Assembly: GCA_900754515.1 (NCBI GenBank)
Contig: CAAEDD010000166.1
Span: forward strand, 1-6,089
Origin: an uncultured Oscillospiraceae bacterium
GTDB taxonomy: Bacteria > Bacillota > Clostridia > Oscillospirales > Oscillospiraceae
Reading direction: 5' to 3'
DNA length: 6,089 nt
Positions 1 through 4,976 of the stretch are shown here, piece by piece (position 1 is the first letter of the stretch; each line of letters opens with the position of its first letter). A program made the translations under genes and the position numbers. The notes beneath the pieces were generated by a model, which made no database searches, was not told the DNA's origin, and saw only the letters and a list, made by a program, of their open reading frames with translations.

Positions 1-63
1 AAGCACCCAGCAGAAAATGCTGAGCGCCTGGCGATTAGATTTATTCTCTTTTGGTCAAATTAG
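1..63 (+). CDS. Possible 3' end of an unidentified gene (partial)
   Basis: Read from base 1, the + strand stays open for 20 codons (residues KHPAENAERLAIRFILFWSN) and ends at TAG 61-63. The first half is GC-rich and has a coding-like composition, and the DNA turns AT-rich just after the stop, as expected at a gene end. If real, the gene is convergent with rpsI and most of it lies outside the window. Twenty codons are too few to name a family. A chance open frame remains quite possible, and the same bases contain a short hairpin (8-12 with 18-22). Confidence 0.25.
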   Translation, partial: KHPAENAERLAIRFILFWSN

Positions 64-280
64 GGCAAATCTTTTTAAACTAACCAGATGAAAATGGCCC
101 TAAAGAAGCAGGAAAAAACACCTCTCCAGGGGGCCAAAAAGCAGGCTCCAGTTATCCTATTTGGTAACCACTTAGCCCTCTTTTTAGCACGTTTTTTGCC
201 GGTTAACCACTTGGTAACCACTAAAAATTGGGTGAAAATAGGCCCTGTTACATCAAACTTTATCAAACCTTATAAAAAGG
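64..280. other. Non-coding spacer downstream of rpsI
   Basis: This AT-rich stretch holds the AGTGGTTACC repeats but no supportable gene. Open frames on both strands (88-315 plus, 75-266 minus) have no ribosome binding site. Their sequence comes mainly from the repeats, and the plus frame also runs through the terminator. Confidence 0.6.
161..222. repeat. Direct repeats of TTGGTAACCACT downstream of rpsI
   Basis: TTGGTAACCACT occurs exactly at 161-172 and 211-222, 50 bp apart. A variant, GGTTAACCACT, occupies 201-211 and shares base 211 with the second copy. Together 201-219 form an imperfect palindrome (GGTT-a-ACCA, CT, TGGTAACC). On the minus strand the unit reads AGTGGTTACCAA, and similarity between copies extends weakly for about 12 more bases. 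Repeats of this size suit protein binding sites, such as a repressor or the arm sites of a recombinase. No protein partner is visible in the window. Confidence 0.6.
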
Positions 281-313
281 AAAACCCCGAAAAACGCAGT
301 TTTTCGGGGTTTT
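281..313 (-). terminator. Intrinsic terminator of the rplM-rpsI operon
   Basis: Bases 281-294 (AAAACCCCGAAAAA) are the exact reverse complement of 300-313, giving a 14-bp perfect stem with a 5-nt loop (295-299). The outer A:T pairs supply a U-tract on either strand, so it could act in both directions. It starts 30 bases beyond the rpsI stop codon and would end the rplM-rpsI transcript. It might also stop a transcript arriving from the left end of the window. Confidence 0.88.
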
Positions 314-343
314 GAGCATTTTTGAACCAGTTTAAAACGCCAA

Positions 344-754
344 TCAGCGCTTGGAGAACTGGGGAGCGCGACGTGCAGCTTTGAGGCCGTACTTCTTGCG
401 TTCCTTCATTCTGGGGTCGCGGGTGAGGAAACCGGCGGCCTTGAGGGCGGCACGGTAGCTCTCGTCAACCAGGAGCAGGGCGCGGGCGATGCCGTGACGG
501 ATAGCGCCGGCCTGGCCGGAAACGCCGCCGCCAGTGACGCTGGCTTCGATGTCCACCTTGCCCAGGGTGCCGGTGGTGACCAGAGGCTGACGGACGATAA
601 GCTTCAGGGTGTCCAGACCGAAGTAGTCGTCGATATCACGGCCATTGATGGTGATAACGCCGGTCCCGTTGGGGATGAGGTGAACACGGGCAACGGAGGA
701 CTTCCTGCGTCCGGTGCCGTACATATAGGGCTTCTTGCACTTATAGGTTGCCAT
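344..754 (-). CDS. rpsI: 30S ribosomal protein S9
   Basis: Ribosomal protein S9 (uS9) of the small-subunit head; its basic C-terminal tail reaches towards the P-site tRNA. The 136-residue product has the expected length. The N-terminal GTGRRKSSVARV block is at residues 13-24, the S9 signature GGGVSGQAGAIRHGIAR at 75-91, and the conserved tail from GFLTRDPRMKERKK (108-121) to the terminal SKR. The start is fixed by AAGGAGGT (763-770), 8 bases before the ATG. This site begins directly after the rplM stop codon, so the two genes are co-transcribed and probably translationally coupled. A terminator follows 30 bases after the stop. No defect is seen, and the identity is secure from motifs throughout the protein. 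Confidence 0.98.
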   Translation of the reverse strand: MATYKCKKPYMYGTGRRKSSVARVHLIPNGTGVITINGRDIDDYFGLDTLKLIVRQPLVTTGTLGKVDIEASVTGGGVSGQAGAIRHGIARALLLVDESYRAALKAAGFLTRDPRMKERKKYGLKAARRAPQFSKR

Positions 755-770
755 ATTTCTTTACCTCCTT

Positions 771-1199
771 TTAGCGGTCCCAGACTTCGGGCTTCTGGGC
801 GGCATGGGTGTGCTCAGCGCCGCGGAAAACTCTCAGGCGCTTGAGCTGCCACTGGGCGATGGTGTTCTTCTGCAGCATGCCACGGACAGCAAGACGCATA
901 GCCAGCTCGGGCTTGGTATGCATCAGGGTCTTGTACTGGGTCTCTTTCAGACCACCGGGATAGCCGGAGTGGGTACGGTAGTACTTCTGCTCCAGCTTCT
1001 TGCCGGTGAGTACGGCGTCCTTGGCGTTGATGATGATGACGTAATCGCCGCAGTCAATGTGGGGAGTGTAGTCGGTTTTCAGTTTGCCGCGGAGCAGGTC
1101 GGCGGCCAGGGCAGCGGTTTTGCCCAGGGGCTTACCGGCTGCATCAAGGACGTACCACTTGCGGGTAACGGTCTCCTTGGTTACCATTGTAGTAGACAT
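771..1199 (-). CDS. rplM: 50S ribosomal protein L13
   Basis: Ribosomal protein L13 (uL13), an early-assembling large-subunit protein that binds 23S rRNA. The product has 142 residues, normal for bacteria. Visible family features are KWYVLDAAGKPLGKTA (14-29), LRGKLKTDYTPHIDCGDYV (36-54), TGKK (66-69), the SGYPGGLK turn (78-85), VRGML (105-109) and RGAEHTHAAQKPEVW (126-140). The ATG at 1199 is chosen because GGAGG lies at 1207-1211, 7 bases upstream; Met5 has no such site. It is the first gene of the rplM-rpsI operon, with 16 bases to the rpsI ATG, and is preceded by a strong promoter and a hairpin leader. One oddity is that the usual GMLPKN(S/T)(L/I)GR reads GMLQKNTIAQ here, so the normally conserved Pro and Gly-Arg are missing. 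Confidence 0.97.
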   Translation of the reverse strand: MSTTMVTKETVTRKWYVLDAAGKPLGKTAALAADLLRGKLKTDYTPHIDCGDYVIIINAKDAVLTGKKLEQKYYRTHSGYPGGLKETQYKTLMHTKPELAMRLAVRGMLQKNTIAQWQLKRLRVFRGAEHTHAAQKPEVWDR

Positions 1200-1222
1200 A
1201 GTCTTGCCTCCATATAAGAATT

Positions 1223-1277
1223 AAATGTTTTGACATTTCAGGCGCTTGCCGCTACAATATAGCCCGTAGCTCAAGCG
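1223..1277 (-). ncRNA. Structured rplM leader, L13-leader-like
   Basis: The predicted transcript begins near 1280 and runs about 80 nt to the rplM start. It opens with a long hairpin. CGCTTG (minus strand, 1277-1272) pairs with CAAGCG (1248-1243), and inside it GCTAC (1270-1266) pairs with GTAGC (1255-1251). A small internal loop (A against GG) separates them, and the apical loop is 10 nt. A second hairpin pairs AAATGT with ACATTT (1238-1233 with 1228-1223) around a 4-nt loop. The ribosome binding site is 11 bases further on. Firmicutes are known to carry an L13 leader thought to bind L13 for autoregulation. Location and shape fit, but the consensus match was not computed. Confidence 0.6.
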
Positions 1278-1286
1278 TGCTTTATA

Positions 1287-1315
1287 TTTATACCACGGGC
1301 AAATCCCGGTGTCAA
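1287..1315 (-). promoter_or_regulatory. Strong sigma-A promoter of rplM-rpsI
   Basis: On the minus strand, TTGACA (1315-1310) and TATAAA (1292-1287) are separated by exactly 17 bases, close to the sigma-A consensus. The spacer contains an inverted repeat, CGGG (1296-1299) and CCCG (1305-1308), extendable to CACGGG against CCCGgTG. It could be an operator or just spacer composition. The predicted start near 1280 lies only a few bases before the leader hairpin. Confidence 0.85.
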
Positions 1316-1338
1316 CAATATTTTTAATTCTGATTTTA

Positions 1339-1362
1339 AATTCTCGTAAATGCTCGAGAATT
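1339..1362. repeat. Inverted repeat between rplM and ttcA
   Basis: AATTCTCG (1339-1346) and CGAGAATT (1355-1362) are perfect 8-bp arms around an 8-base spacer. The element lies in the divergent region, 54 bases before the ttcA ATG and upstream of the rplM -35 box, so it could be an operator for either gene. There is no T-run after it, so it is not a classical terminator. I found no convincing -35/-10 pair for ttcA in this region. Confidence 0.5.
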
Positions 1363-1415
1363 CTTCTGAAAACACCGAAAAACTTAATTTCATTTTTCAC
1401 TGTTGAGGGAAAAAC

Positions 1416-2168
1416 ATGGACAAAGCATTGAATGAATTTACCGGCACTGTCCGCCGGGCGGTAGATGATTACGATATGATACAGTCAGGGGATAAGATTG
1501 CAGTGGGCGTATCCGGGGGAAAGGACAGTTTGGTGCTGCTGCTGGCTCTGAAACATTTGCAGAGTTTTTACCCAAAACCCTTCCAGCTGGAGGCCATAAC
1601 AATAGAGCTGGGCTTCGAGGGCATGGATTTTGCCCCGGTAGCCCGGCTCTGCCGGGAGAGGGATATTCCCTACACCTGCCTGAAAACCGATATTAAAGAA
1701 ATTGTCTTTGATGTACGCCGGGAGGAGAACCCCTGCTCTCTATGCGCAAAGATGCGCCGGGGTGCCCTCAATGATGCCATTCGTCAAAGGGGCATAAACA
1801 AACTGGCTCTGGGCCATCATTTCGACGACGCAGTGGAGACCTTTATGATGAGCCTGCTCTTTGAAGGGCGGATAAGCTGCTTTCGCCCGGTGACCTATCT
1901 GGACCGCTCCGGCGTGACCCAGATACGTCCTCTTGTCTACGCCGGGGAACAGAAAATAGCAAACCTGGCCGAGAGCCTCAAAGTGCCTGTGGTGGAAAAC
2001 CCCTGCCCCCAGGATAAGGGCAGCAAGCGATATGAAATAAAGCAGCTACTGAAAACACTGGGCGGGGACTACCCGGATATGAAATCTAAAATATTCGGTG
2101 CCATGCAGCGCATGCCTCTGCCGGGCTGGGAGCCGCGGCCCAACTGGAGGGCGCACAAGGAGGCTTGA
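1416..2168 (+). CDS. ttcA: TtcA-family tRNA 2-thiocytidine synthase
   Basis: Probable tRNA 2-thiolation enzyme of the TtcA family, which activates C32 of certain tRNAs with ATP and inserts sulfur using an iron-sulfur cluster. The 250-residue protein has the N-type ATP pyrophosphatase P-loop SGGKDS (33-38). The paired cysteines CSLC are at 107-110, and the GHHFDDAVET block (133-142) is typical of PP-loop tRNA sulfurases. A third cysteine is in NPCPQDKGSKR (C197). Cys107, Cys110 and Cys197 match the three cluster ligands known for TtcA. The ATG at 1416 follows GAGGG by about 7 bases. It diverges from rplM and converges with the next gene, so it is probably transcribed alone. E. coli TtcA is longer, and this short form is common in Firmicutes. 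The exact modified base is inferred from the family. Confidence 0.9.
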   Translation: MDKALNEFTGTVRRAVDDYDMIQSGDKIAVGVSGGKDSLVLLLALKHLQSFYPKPFQLEAITIELGFEGMDFAPVARLCRERDIPYTCLKTDIKEIVFDVRREENPCSLCAKMRRGALNDAIRQRGINKLALGHHFDDAVETFMMSLLFEGRISCFRPVTYLDRSGVTQIRPLVYAGEQKIANLAESLKVPVVENPCPQDKGSKRYEIKQLLKTLGGDYPDMKSKIFGAMQRMPLPGWEPRPNWRAHKEA

Positions 2169-2277
2169 GAACTTCGCGCTTGTCGCCTCCCACTGTCCCA
2201 CCATTACACCGCCTTGCCTGAGGCAGGCTGAGCGGCGCAGGGACATTCTTCTTGTGCGGAGACAGGGCGGAAAAGCA
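2169..2277. repeat. GC-rich inverted-repeat spacer between convergent genes
   Basis: Several nested inverted repeats fill this gap. TGTCCC (2194-2199) faces GGGACA (2240-2245). Inside, GCC-t-TGCC (2211-2218) faces GGCA-GGC (2222-2228) around a TGA loop. GGAGGC (2159-2164, in the last ttcA codons) faces GCCTCC (2185-2190). They could reduce readthrough between ttcA and the opposing gene, although no T-run follows. They could also be a dispersed repeat element. Open frames over this stretch look like shadows. Confidence 0.45.
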
Positions 2278-2919
2278 TTACAAGAGCCTGAGCTCACCAC
2301 TGTTGGGGGCAAAGCCAAGTTCATATTCCACAGTTGCCAGCATGTCTGAAAAATCCAAGGGCTGACTTGAAGTATCGGTGTCCCTGACAGAGGAGAGGGC
2401 ATGCCTGTAGCCAAGATAGAAAGCGTGGCGCAATATGCCGTACAGTCTCTCTTCCCACGCCGATTCCACGGAGACAATGTATTCCTGATGCCAGGGGCTG
2501 AGTTCTTCGGATATAGAGCTGAAAATATCCATAAATTTTTCCCGTGTTTCATAGTAGCCGTTGTGGAGAGACATATTGGGCATTGTCATTATTTTATTCA
2601 CCACCAGACTCTTGAAAGGCAGCTTGGGTGGATCCTTTGAAAACAGCTGTTGGAAAAATCCACGGCAGCCCTGAAAAAAGGCAAATTCCATGGCATATTT
2701 CATGTTTTCCCAGCATAAATCTTCTGCCTCTTTCAGCTGGGCTGCCTGCCTGTCATCCAGTATGGAAGATAAAGCCTCTTTCCCCTCCCTGTATTCTTCC
2801 TCAGTAAGAGTAAAACCGGCCTCTTCCATCTCCCGCTTGTAGTCTTCCAAAAGACTGTTCAGCAGTTTGTCATTGAACATGCGCTTTCTCATGGCAGATA
2901 ATTCTATAATGATATTCAT
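2278..2919 (-). CDS. Hypothetical helical protein with internal repeat
   Basis: I do not recognise this 213-residue protein, and no function is assigned. It is rich in Glu, Lys, Leu and aromatic residues, has no signal peptide or clear membrane segment, and looks soluble and mainly helical. The N-terminal 70 residues are highly charged (EDYKREMEEAGF at 25-36, EEEYREGKEAL at 40-50) and could be coiled. A short motif occurs twice, 86 residues apart: FAFFQGCRG (79-87) and HAFYLGYRH (165-173). Each ends a predicted amphipathic helix, suggesting two related helical units. The start at 2919 is supported by AGGGAG (2934-2929), 9 bases upstream; Met10 lacks such a site. A good promoter lies about 230 bases upstream, leaving a long leader. 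Composition is like the neighbours. It is probably a real gene, given its length and translation signals. Confidence 0.75.
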   Translation of the reverse strand: MNIIIELSAMRKRMFNDKLLNSLLEDYKREMEEAGFTLTEEEYREGKEALSSILDDRQAAQLKEAEDLCWENMKYAMEFAFFQGCRGFFQQLFSKDPPKLPFKSLVVNKIMTMPNMSLHNGYYETREKFMDIFSSISEELSPWHQEYIVSVESAWEERLYGILRHAFYLGYRHALSSVRDTDTSSQPLDFSDMLATVEYELGFAPNSGELRLL

Positions 2920-2957
2920 GTTGTTGTACTCCCTTCCTGCTGCGGGATAAAAAATTT

Positions 2958-3118
2958 GCCGACAGGGCCGACATACTGTTGTGGTATTGTGATTTTAGCT
3001 CCGGCCGGATGGCTCCTGCAGGCCGGACCATACCGTCATGCGGATGGGTACGCAGGCCATGCCTGGTACTTACTGCAAAACAGACCCGCAAGGATGGCCC
3101 TCTGATATAGTCAAAGGG
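2958..3118 (-). ncRNA. Candidate structured RNA leader of the hypothetical gene
   Basis: Three hairpins sit exactly end to end. The first is 3000-3027 (TCCGGCC with GGCCGGA, 7 bp). The second is 3028-3047 (CCA/TGG and CCG/CGG with a small internal loop). The third is 3048-3069 (GTAC and CAGGC with GCCTG and GTAC, 9 bp, one bulge). CTGTT (2976-2980) can pair with AACAG (3079-3083), closing all three in a multibranch fold. A fourth hairpin lies at 3098-3118 (7 bp with one G-U if read on the minus strand). GCCGACA is repeated at 2958-2964 and 2967-2973. The minus strand is preferred because a promoter lies just upstream and a gene downstream. I could not match it to a known riboswitch. A plus-strand RNA ending at 3299 is the alternative. 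Confidence 0.45.
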
Positions 3119-3147
3119 GAATAAAGCTGATATGCCGGTACATGGCA

Positions 3148-3176
3148 ATTATAATAAAGTTTGAAAAACATATCAA
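3148..3176 (-). promoter_or_regulatory. Near-consensus promoter for the 213-residue gene
   Basis: On the minus strand, TTGATA (3176-3171) and TATAAT (3153-3148) are 17 bases apart, a near-perfect sigma-A promoter. Transcription would start near 3141 and cross the hairpin cluster before reaching the ATG at 2919, a leader of about 220 nt. An inverted repeat lies directly upstream of the -35 box (GGGGTG 3183-3188 with CACCCC 3199-3204, extended by CATG on both sides). It is a possible operator. Confidence 0.75.
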
Positions 3177-3263
3177 GGACATGGGGTGAATACAACTGCA
3201 CCCCGGCATGGATAAACGGTTAGAAGTCCAGCCCCATCTTTTGGATAAATCCATAAGAGAATC

Positions 3264-3299
3264 AAAGGGAAGTATTCGATGTCGAATACTTCCCTTTTT
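3264..3299. terminator. Long hairpin terminator after pncB
   Basis: Bases 3264-3279 are the exact reverse complement of 3282-3297, a 16-bp inverted repeat around two bases, so the real loop is about six. On the plus strand it ends in TTTTT (3295-3299), a classical terminator tail. On the minus strand the tail is weaker (TTTGATT). It starts 18 bases beyond the pncB stop and most simply ends pncB, perhaps acting in both directions. The better tail is on the plus strand, where no gene is known upstream in this gap. Confidence 0.85.
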
Positions 3300-3314
3300 G
3301 CATACCATTAATGA

Positions 3315-4775
3315 TCAGACTCTGCCGTGCCCATAGCTTGCCAGCATCTTGTCTTTCAGATCCATGAGCTTGGGAGATAGATCAACATAGTACTGGTGAG
3401 GGAAGTCAAAACGCTTGACCTCCGGCCACAAGGTGCTGATATTATAGGCGCAGGAGGTTTTTATCTCCTTGAGGCTGGGCAGCTTATAGACCAATTCACC
3501 GCCTTTGAATACAGGGACCAGCAGCTCCACAGCCCGGAAGTTCTGCATTGTCTTGCGCTTCCAGCGATCTTGGGGGTGACAGATCTCCAGGGGCTTTGTG
3601 TCGTCCACGGTTTCATCATGAAGGCAGATATAATCGGCCTCGGCCATGCCGGTGTCCCGGTTAAAAAAGCGGTAGACCTTTTTAAAGCCCGGGTTTGTTA
3701 TCTTGCCCACATTTTCACTGACCTTGATCTTGGGGATAATATTGCCTTTCCCGTCTTCCACGGCGCAAAGCTTGTACACCCCGCCGAACACAGGATCGCT
3801 CTTGGCAGTGATCAGACGTTCGCCAACACCAAAGGAGTCTATCTTGGCGCCCTGCCGTATCAGCTCGGAAATAAGCCGCTCGTCAAGAGAATTTGAGACA
3901 GTTATCGTACACTCGGTCCAACCGGCTTCGTCCAGCATCTTTCTGGCCTGCTGGGTGAGATAAGCCATATCCCCGGAGTCCAGGCGTATGCCGCATTTGG
4001 TGATGCCCAGGGGCTTGAGAACCTCATTGAAGGCCCGTATGGCATTTGGGACGCCGGAGCGCAGAGTGTTGAAGGTGTCAACCAGCAGTACCGCATTGTT
4101 GGGATAGGTGCGGCAGTAACTCACGAAAGCTTCATATTCCGAGTCAAACATCTGCACCCAGGAGTGAGCCATGGTGCCTGCGGCAGGGACGCCGTAGAGC
4201 TGGTCGGATACGGTACAGGCCGTGCCGGCACAGCCGCCTATAAAGGCTGCCCTTGCTCCGGTGACGGCTCCGGCTATGCCCTGAGCCCGGCGGGAGCCAA
4301 ACTCCAGCACCGTGCGTCCCTCGGCGGAGCGGCAGATGCGGTTTGCCTTGGTGGCTATGAGGCTCTGGTGATTAAACTCCAGCAACATATAGGTCTCCAG
4401 GAGCTGGGCCTGGATGGCGGGAGCTCTGACGGTTATGACCGGTTCGCCGGGGAAGATTGGCGTGCCTTCCGGCATAGCCCAGATATCGCCGGTAAAACGG
4501 AAAGAACGCAGATAATCCAGAAACTCGCTCTTAAAGAGTTTTCGGCTTTCCAGATATCGGATATCTTCCTCACTGAAATGGAGCTTTTTTACATAGTCCA
4601 CGATTTGCTCCAGCCCTGCCATTATGGCATAGCCGCCGCTGTCCGGTATACTGCGATAGAAAATATCGAAGTAGGTTATACGCTCATCCATGCCTTCGGC
4701 CAGGTAGCCGTTGCCCATGGTGAGCTCATAGAAGTCGCATAGCATGGTAAGATTAATACCGCTGCTATTGAGCAT
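3315..4775 (-). CDS. pncB: Nicotinate phosphoribosyltransferase
   Basis: Joins nicotinate to PRPP, with ATP hydrolysis, to give nicotinate mononucleotide, the first step of the Preiss-Handler NAD salvage route in the cytoplasm. The product is 486 residues, typical of the clostridial and human-type branch. Motifs in order are MLCDFYELTMGNGYL (11-25), SGGYAIMAGLEQ (46-57), FGSRRAQG (159-166), GTMAHSW (200-206), DTFNTLRSG (233-241), GIRLDSGD (262-269) and FGVGERL (315-321). His204 of GTMAHSW is in the position of the histidine that is phosphorylated in this family. Translation is started at 4775 rather than at an in-frame ATG 20 codons upstream. GGGGAG (4788-4783) lies 7 bases before it, and the longer form would start inside the promoter. 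It is a single-gene unit, divergent from the kinase and followed by a terminator. No partner NAD gene lies beside it. Confidence 0.96.
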   Translation of the reverse strand: MLNSSGINLTMLCDFYELTMGNGYLAEGMDERITYFDIFYRSIPDSGGYAIMAGLEQIVDYVKKLHFSEEDIRYLESRKLFKSEFLDYLRSFRFTGDIWAMPEGTPIFPGEPVITVRAPAIQAQLLETYMLLEFNHQSLIATKANRICRSAEGRTVLEFGSRRAQGIAGAVTGARAAFIGGCAGTACTVSDQLYGVPAAGTMAHSWVQMFDSEYEAFVSYCRTYPNNAVLLVDTFNTLRSGVPNAIRAFNEVLKPLGITKCGIRLDSGDMAYLTQQARKMLDEAGWTECTITVSNSLDERLISELIRQGAKIDSFGVGERLITAKSDPVFGGVYKLCAVEDGKGNIIPKIKVSENVGKITNPGFKKVYRFFNRDTGMAEADYICLHDETVDDTKPLEICHPQDRWKRKTMQNFRAVELLVPVFKGGELVYKLPSLKEIKTSCAYNISTLWPEVKRFDFPHQYYVDLSPKLMDLKDKMLASYGHGRV

Positions 4776-4782
4776 AGGATCA

Positions 4783-4788
4783 CTCCCC
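4783..4788 (-). promoter_or_regulatory. Ribosome binding site deciding the pncB start
   Basis: GGGGAG on the minus strand, 7 bases before the ATG at 4775. It supports MLNSSGINL as the true N-terminus. An upstream in-frame ATG would add MPYFGTDYIIVIYFLTGSDP, which no homologue of this family would be expected to carry. Confidence 0.8.
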
Positions 4789-4806
4789 GTTAAAAAATAT
4801 ATGACT

Positions 4807-4835
4807 ATTATATAATCTGTCCCAAAATAAGGCAA
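4807..4835 (-). promoter_or_regulatory. Promoter of pncB, flanked by inverted repeats
   Basis: On the minus strand, TTGCCT (4835-4830) and TATAAT (4812-4807) are 17 bases apart, and the start would be near 4800. The promoter is bracketed by an 8-bp inverted repeat. TGACTATT at 4802-4809 overlaps the -10 box and AATAGTCA at 4834-4841 overlaps the -35 box; arm centres are 32 bp apart. Such symmetry suggests an operator. NiaR is the known NAD-salvage repressor in Firmicutes, but I cannot say these are NiaR sites. Confidence 0.65.
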
Positions 4836-4908
4836 TAGTCAAAGGAAAGTGTTAAAATCTTGTTTTATTTTCTGTCACTTTTATTTTATTTTAAGCCCGT
4901 CTTGACTG

Positions 4909-4937
4909 TTGACTTTAACCAGAAATTATTATATTCT
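4909..4937 (+). promoter_or_regulatory. Promoter of the GHMP kinase gene
   Basis: TTGACT (4909-4914) and TATTCT (4932-4937) are 17 bases apart, with a predicted start near 4944. A second TTGACT lies 7 bases upstream (4902-4907), giving a tandem GTTGACT-like repeat. Three TTTTATTTT tracts upstream (4863-4871, 4879-4887, 4884-4892) may act as an UP element. Confidence 0.65.
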
Positions 4938-4961
4938 GATAGTCGTTGAGGTTAGGATTTC

Positions 4962-4970
4962 AGAGGAGGT
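4962..4970 (+). promoter_or_regulatory. Strong ribosome binding site of the kinase gene
   Basis: AGAGGAGGT with AGGAGG at 4964-4969, 7 bases before the ATG at 4977. It fixes the short N-terminus of the kinase and argues against a lost upstream extension. Confidence 0.85.
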
Positions 4971-4976
4971 CCACCT

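Noticed and set aside
75..315. Open frames on both strands in the rpsI downstream spacer (63 and 75 codons)
   Set aside because: No ribosome binding site, sequence driven by the TTGGTAACCACT repeats, and the plus frame runs through the terminator hairpin.
494..1217. Plus-strand open frames opposite rpsI and rplM
   Set aside because: They are antisense shadows of two secure ribosomal protein genes, with no translation signals of their own.
2098..2349. 83-codon plus-strand frame across the ttcA end and the spacer
   Set aside because: It overlaps ttcA in another frame and the 3' end of the opposing gene, and its start lies inside the ttcA coding region without a ribosome binding site.
2000..3147. 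Known riboswitch or SRP RNA in the 2920-3147 region
   Set aside because: I looked for TPP, cobalamin, glycine, SAM, cyclic-di-GMP and SRP-like cores and saw none. The element is listed only as an unassigned structured RNA.
2870..3308. Minus-strand frames (92 and 65 codons) between pncB and the hypothetical gene
   Set aside because: One covers the terminator hairpin and the other starts inside the -10 box of a strong promoter. Neither has a ribosome binding site or a recognisable protein character.
3396..4742. Plus-strand frames opposite pncB
   Set aside because: They are shadows of a conserved enzyme gene whose motifs run the full length on the minus strand.
4776..4835. Longer pncB form starting 20 codons upstream
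   Set aside because: The extra codons overlap the predicted promoter and lack a ribosome binding site, whereas GGGGAG stands 7 bases before the ATG at 4775.
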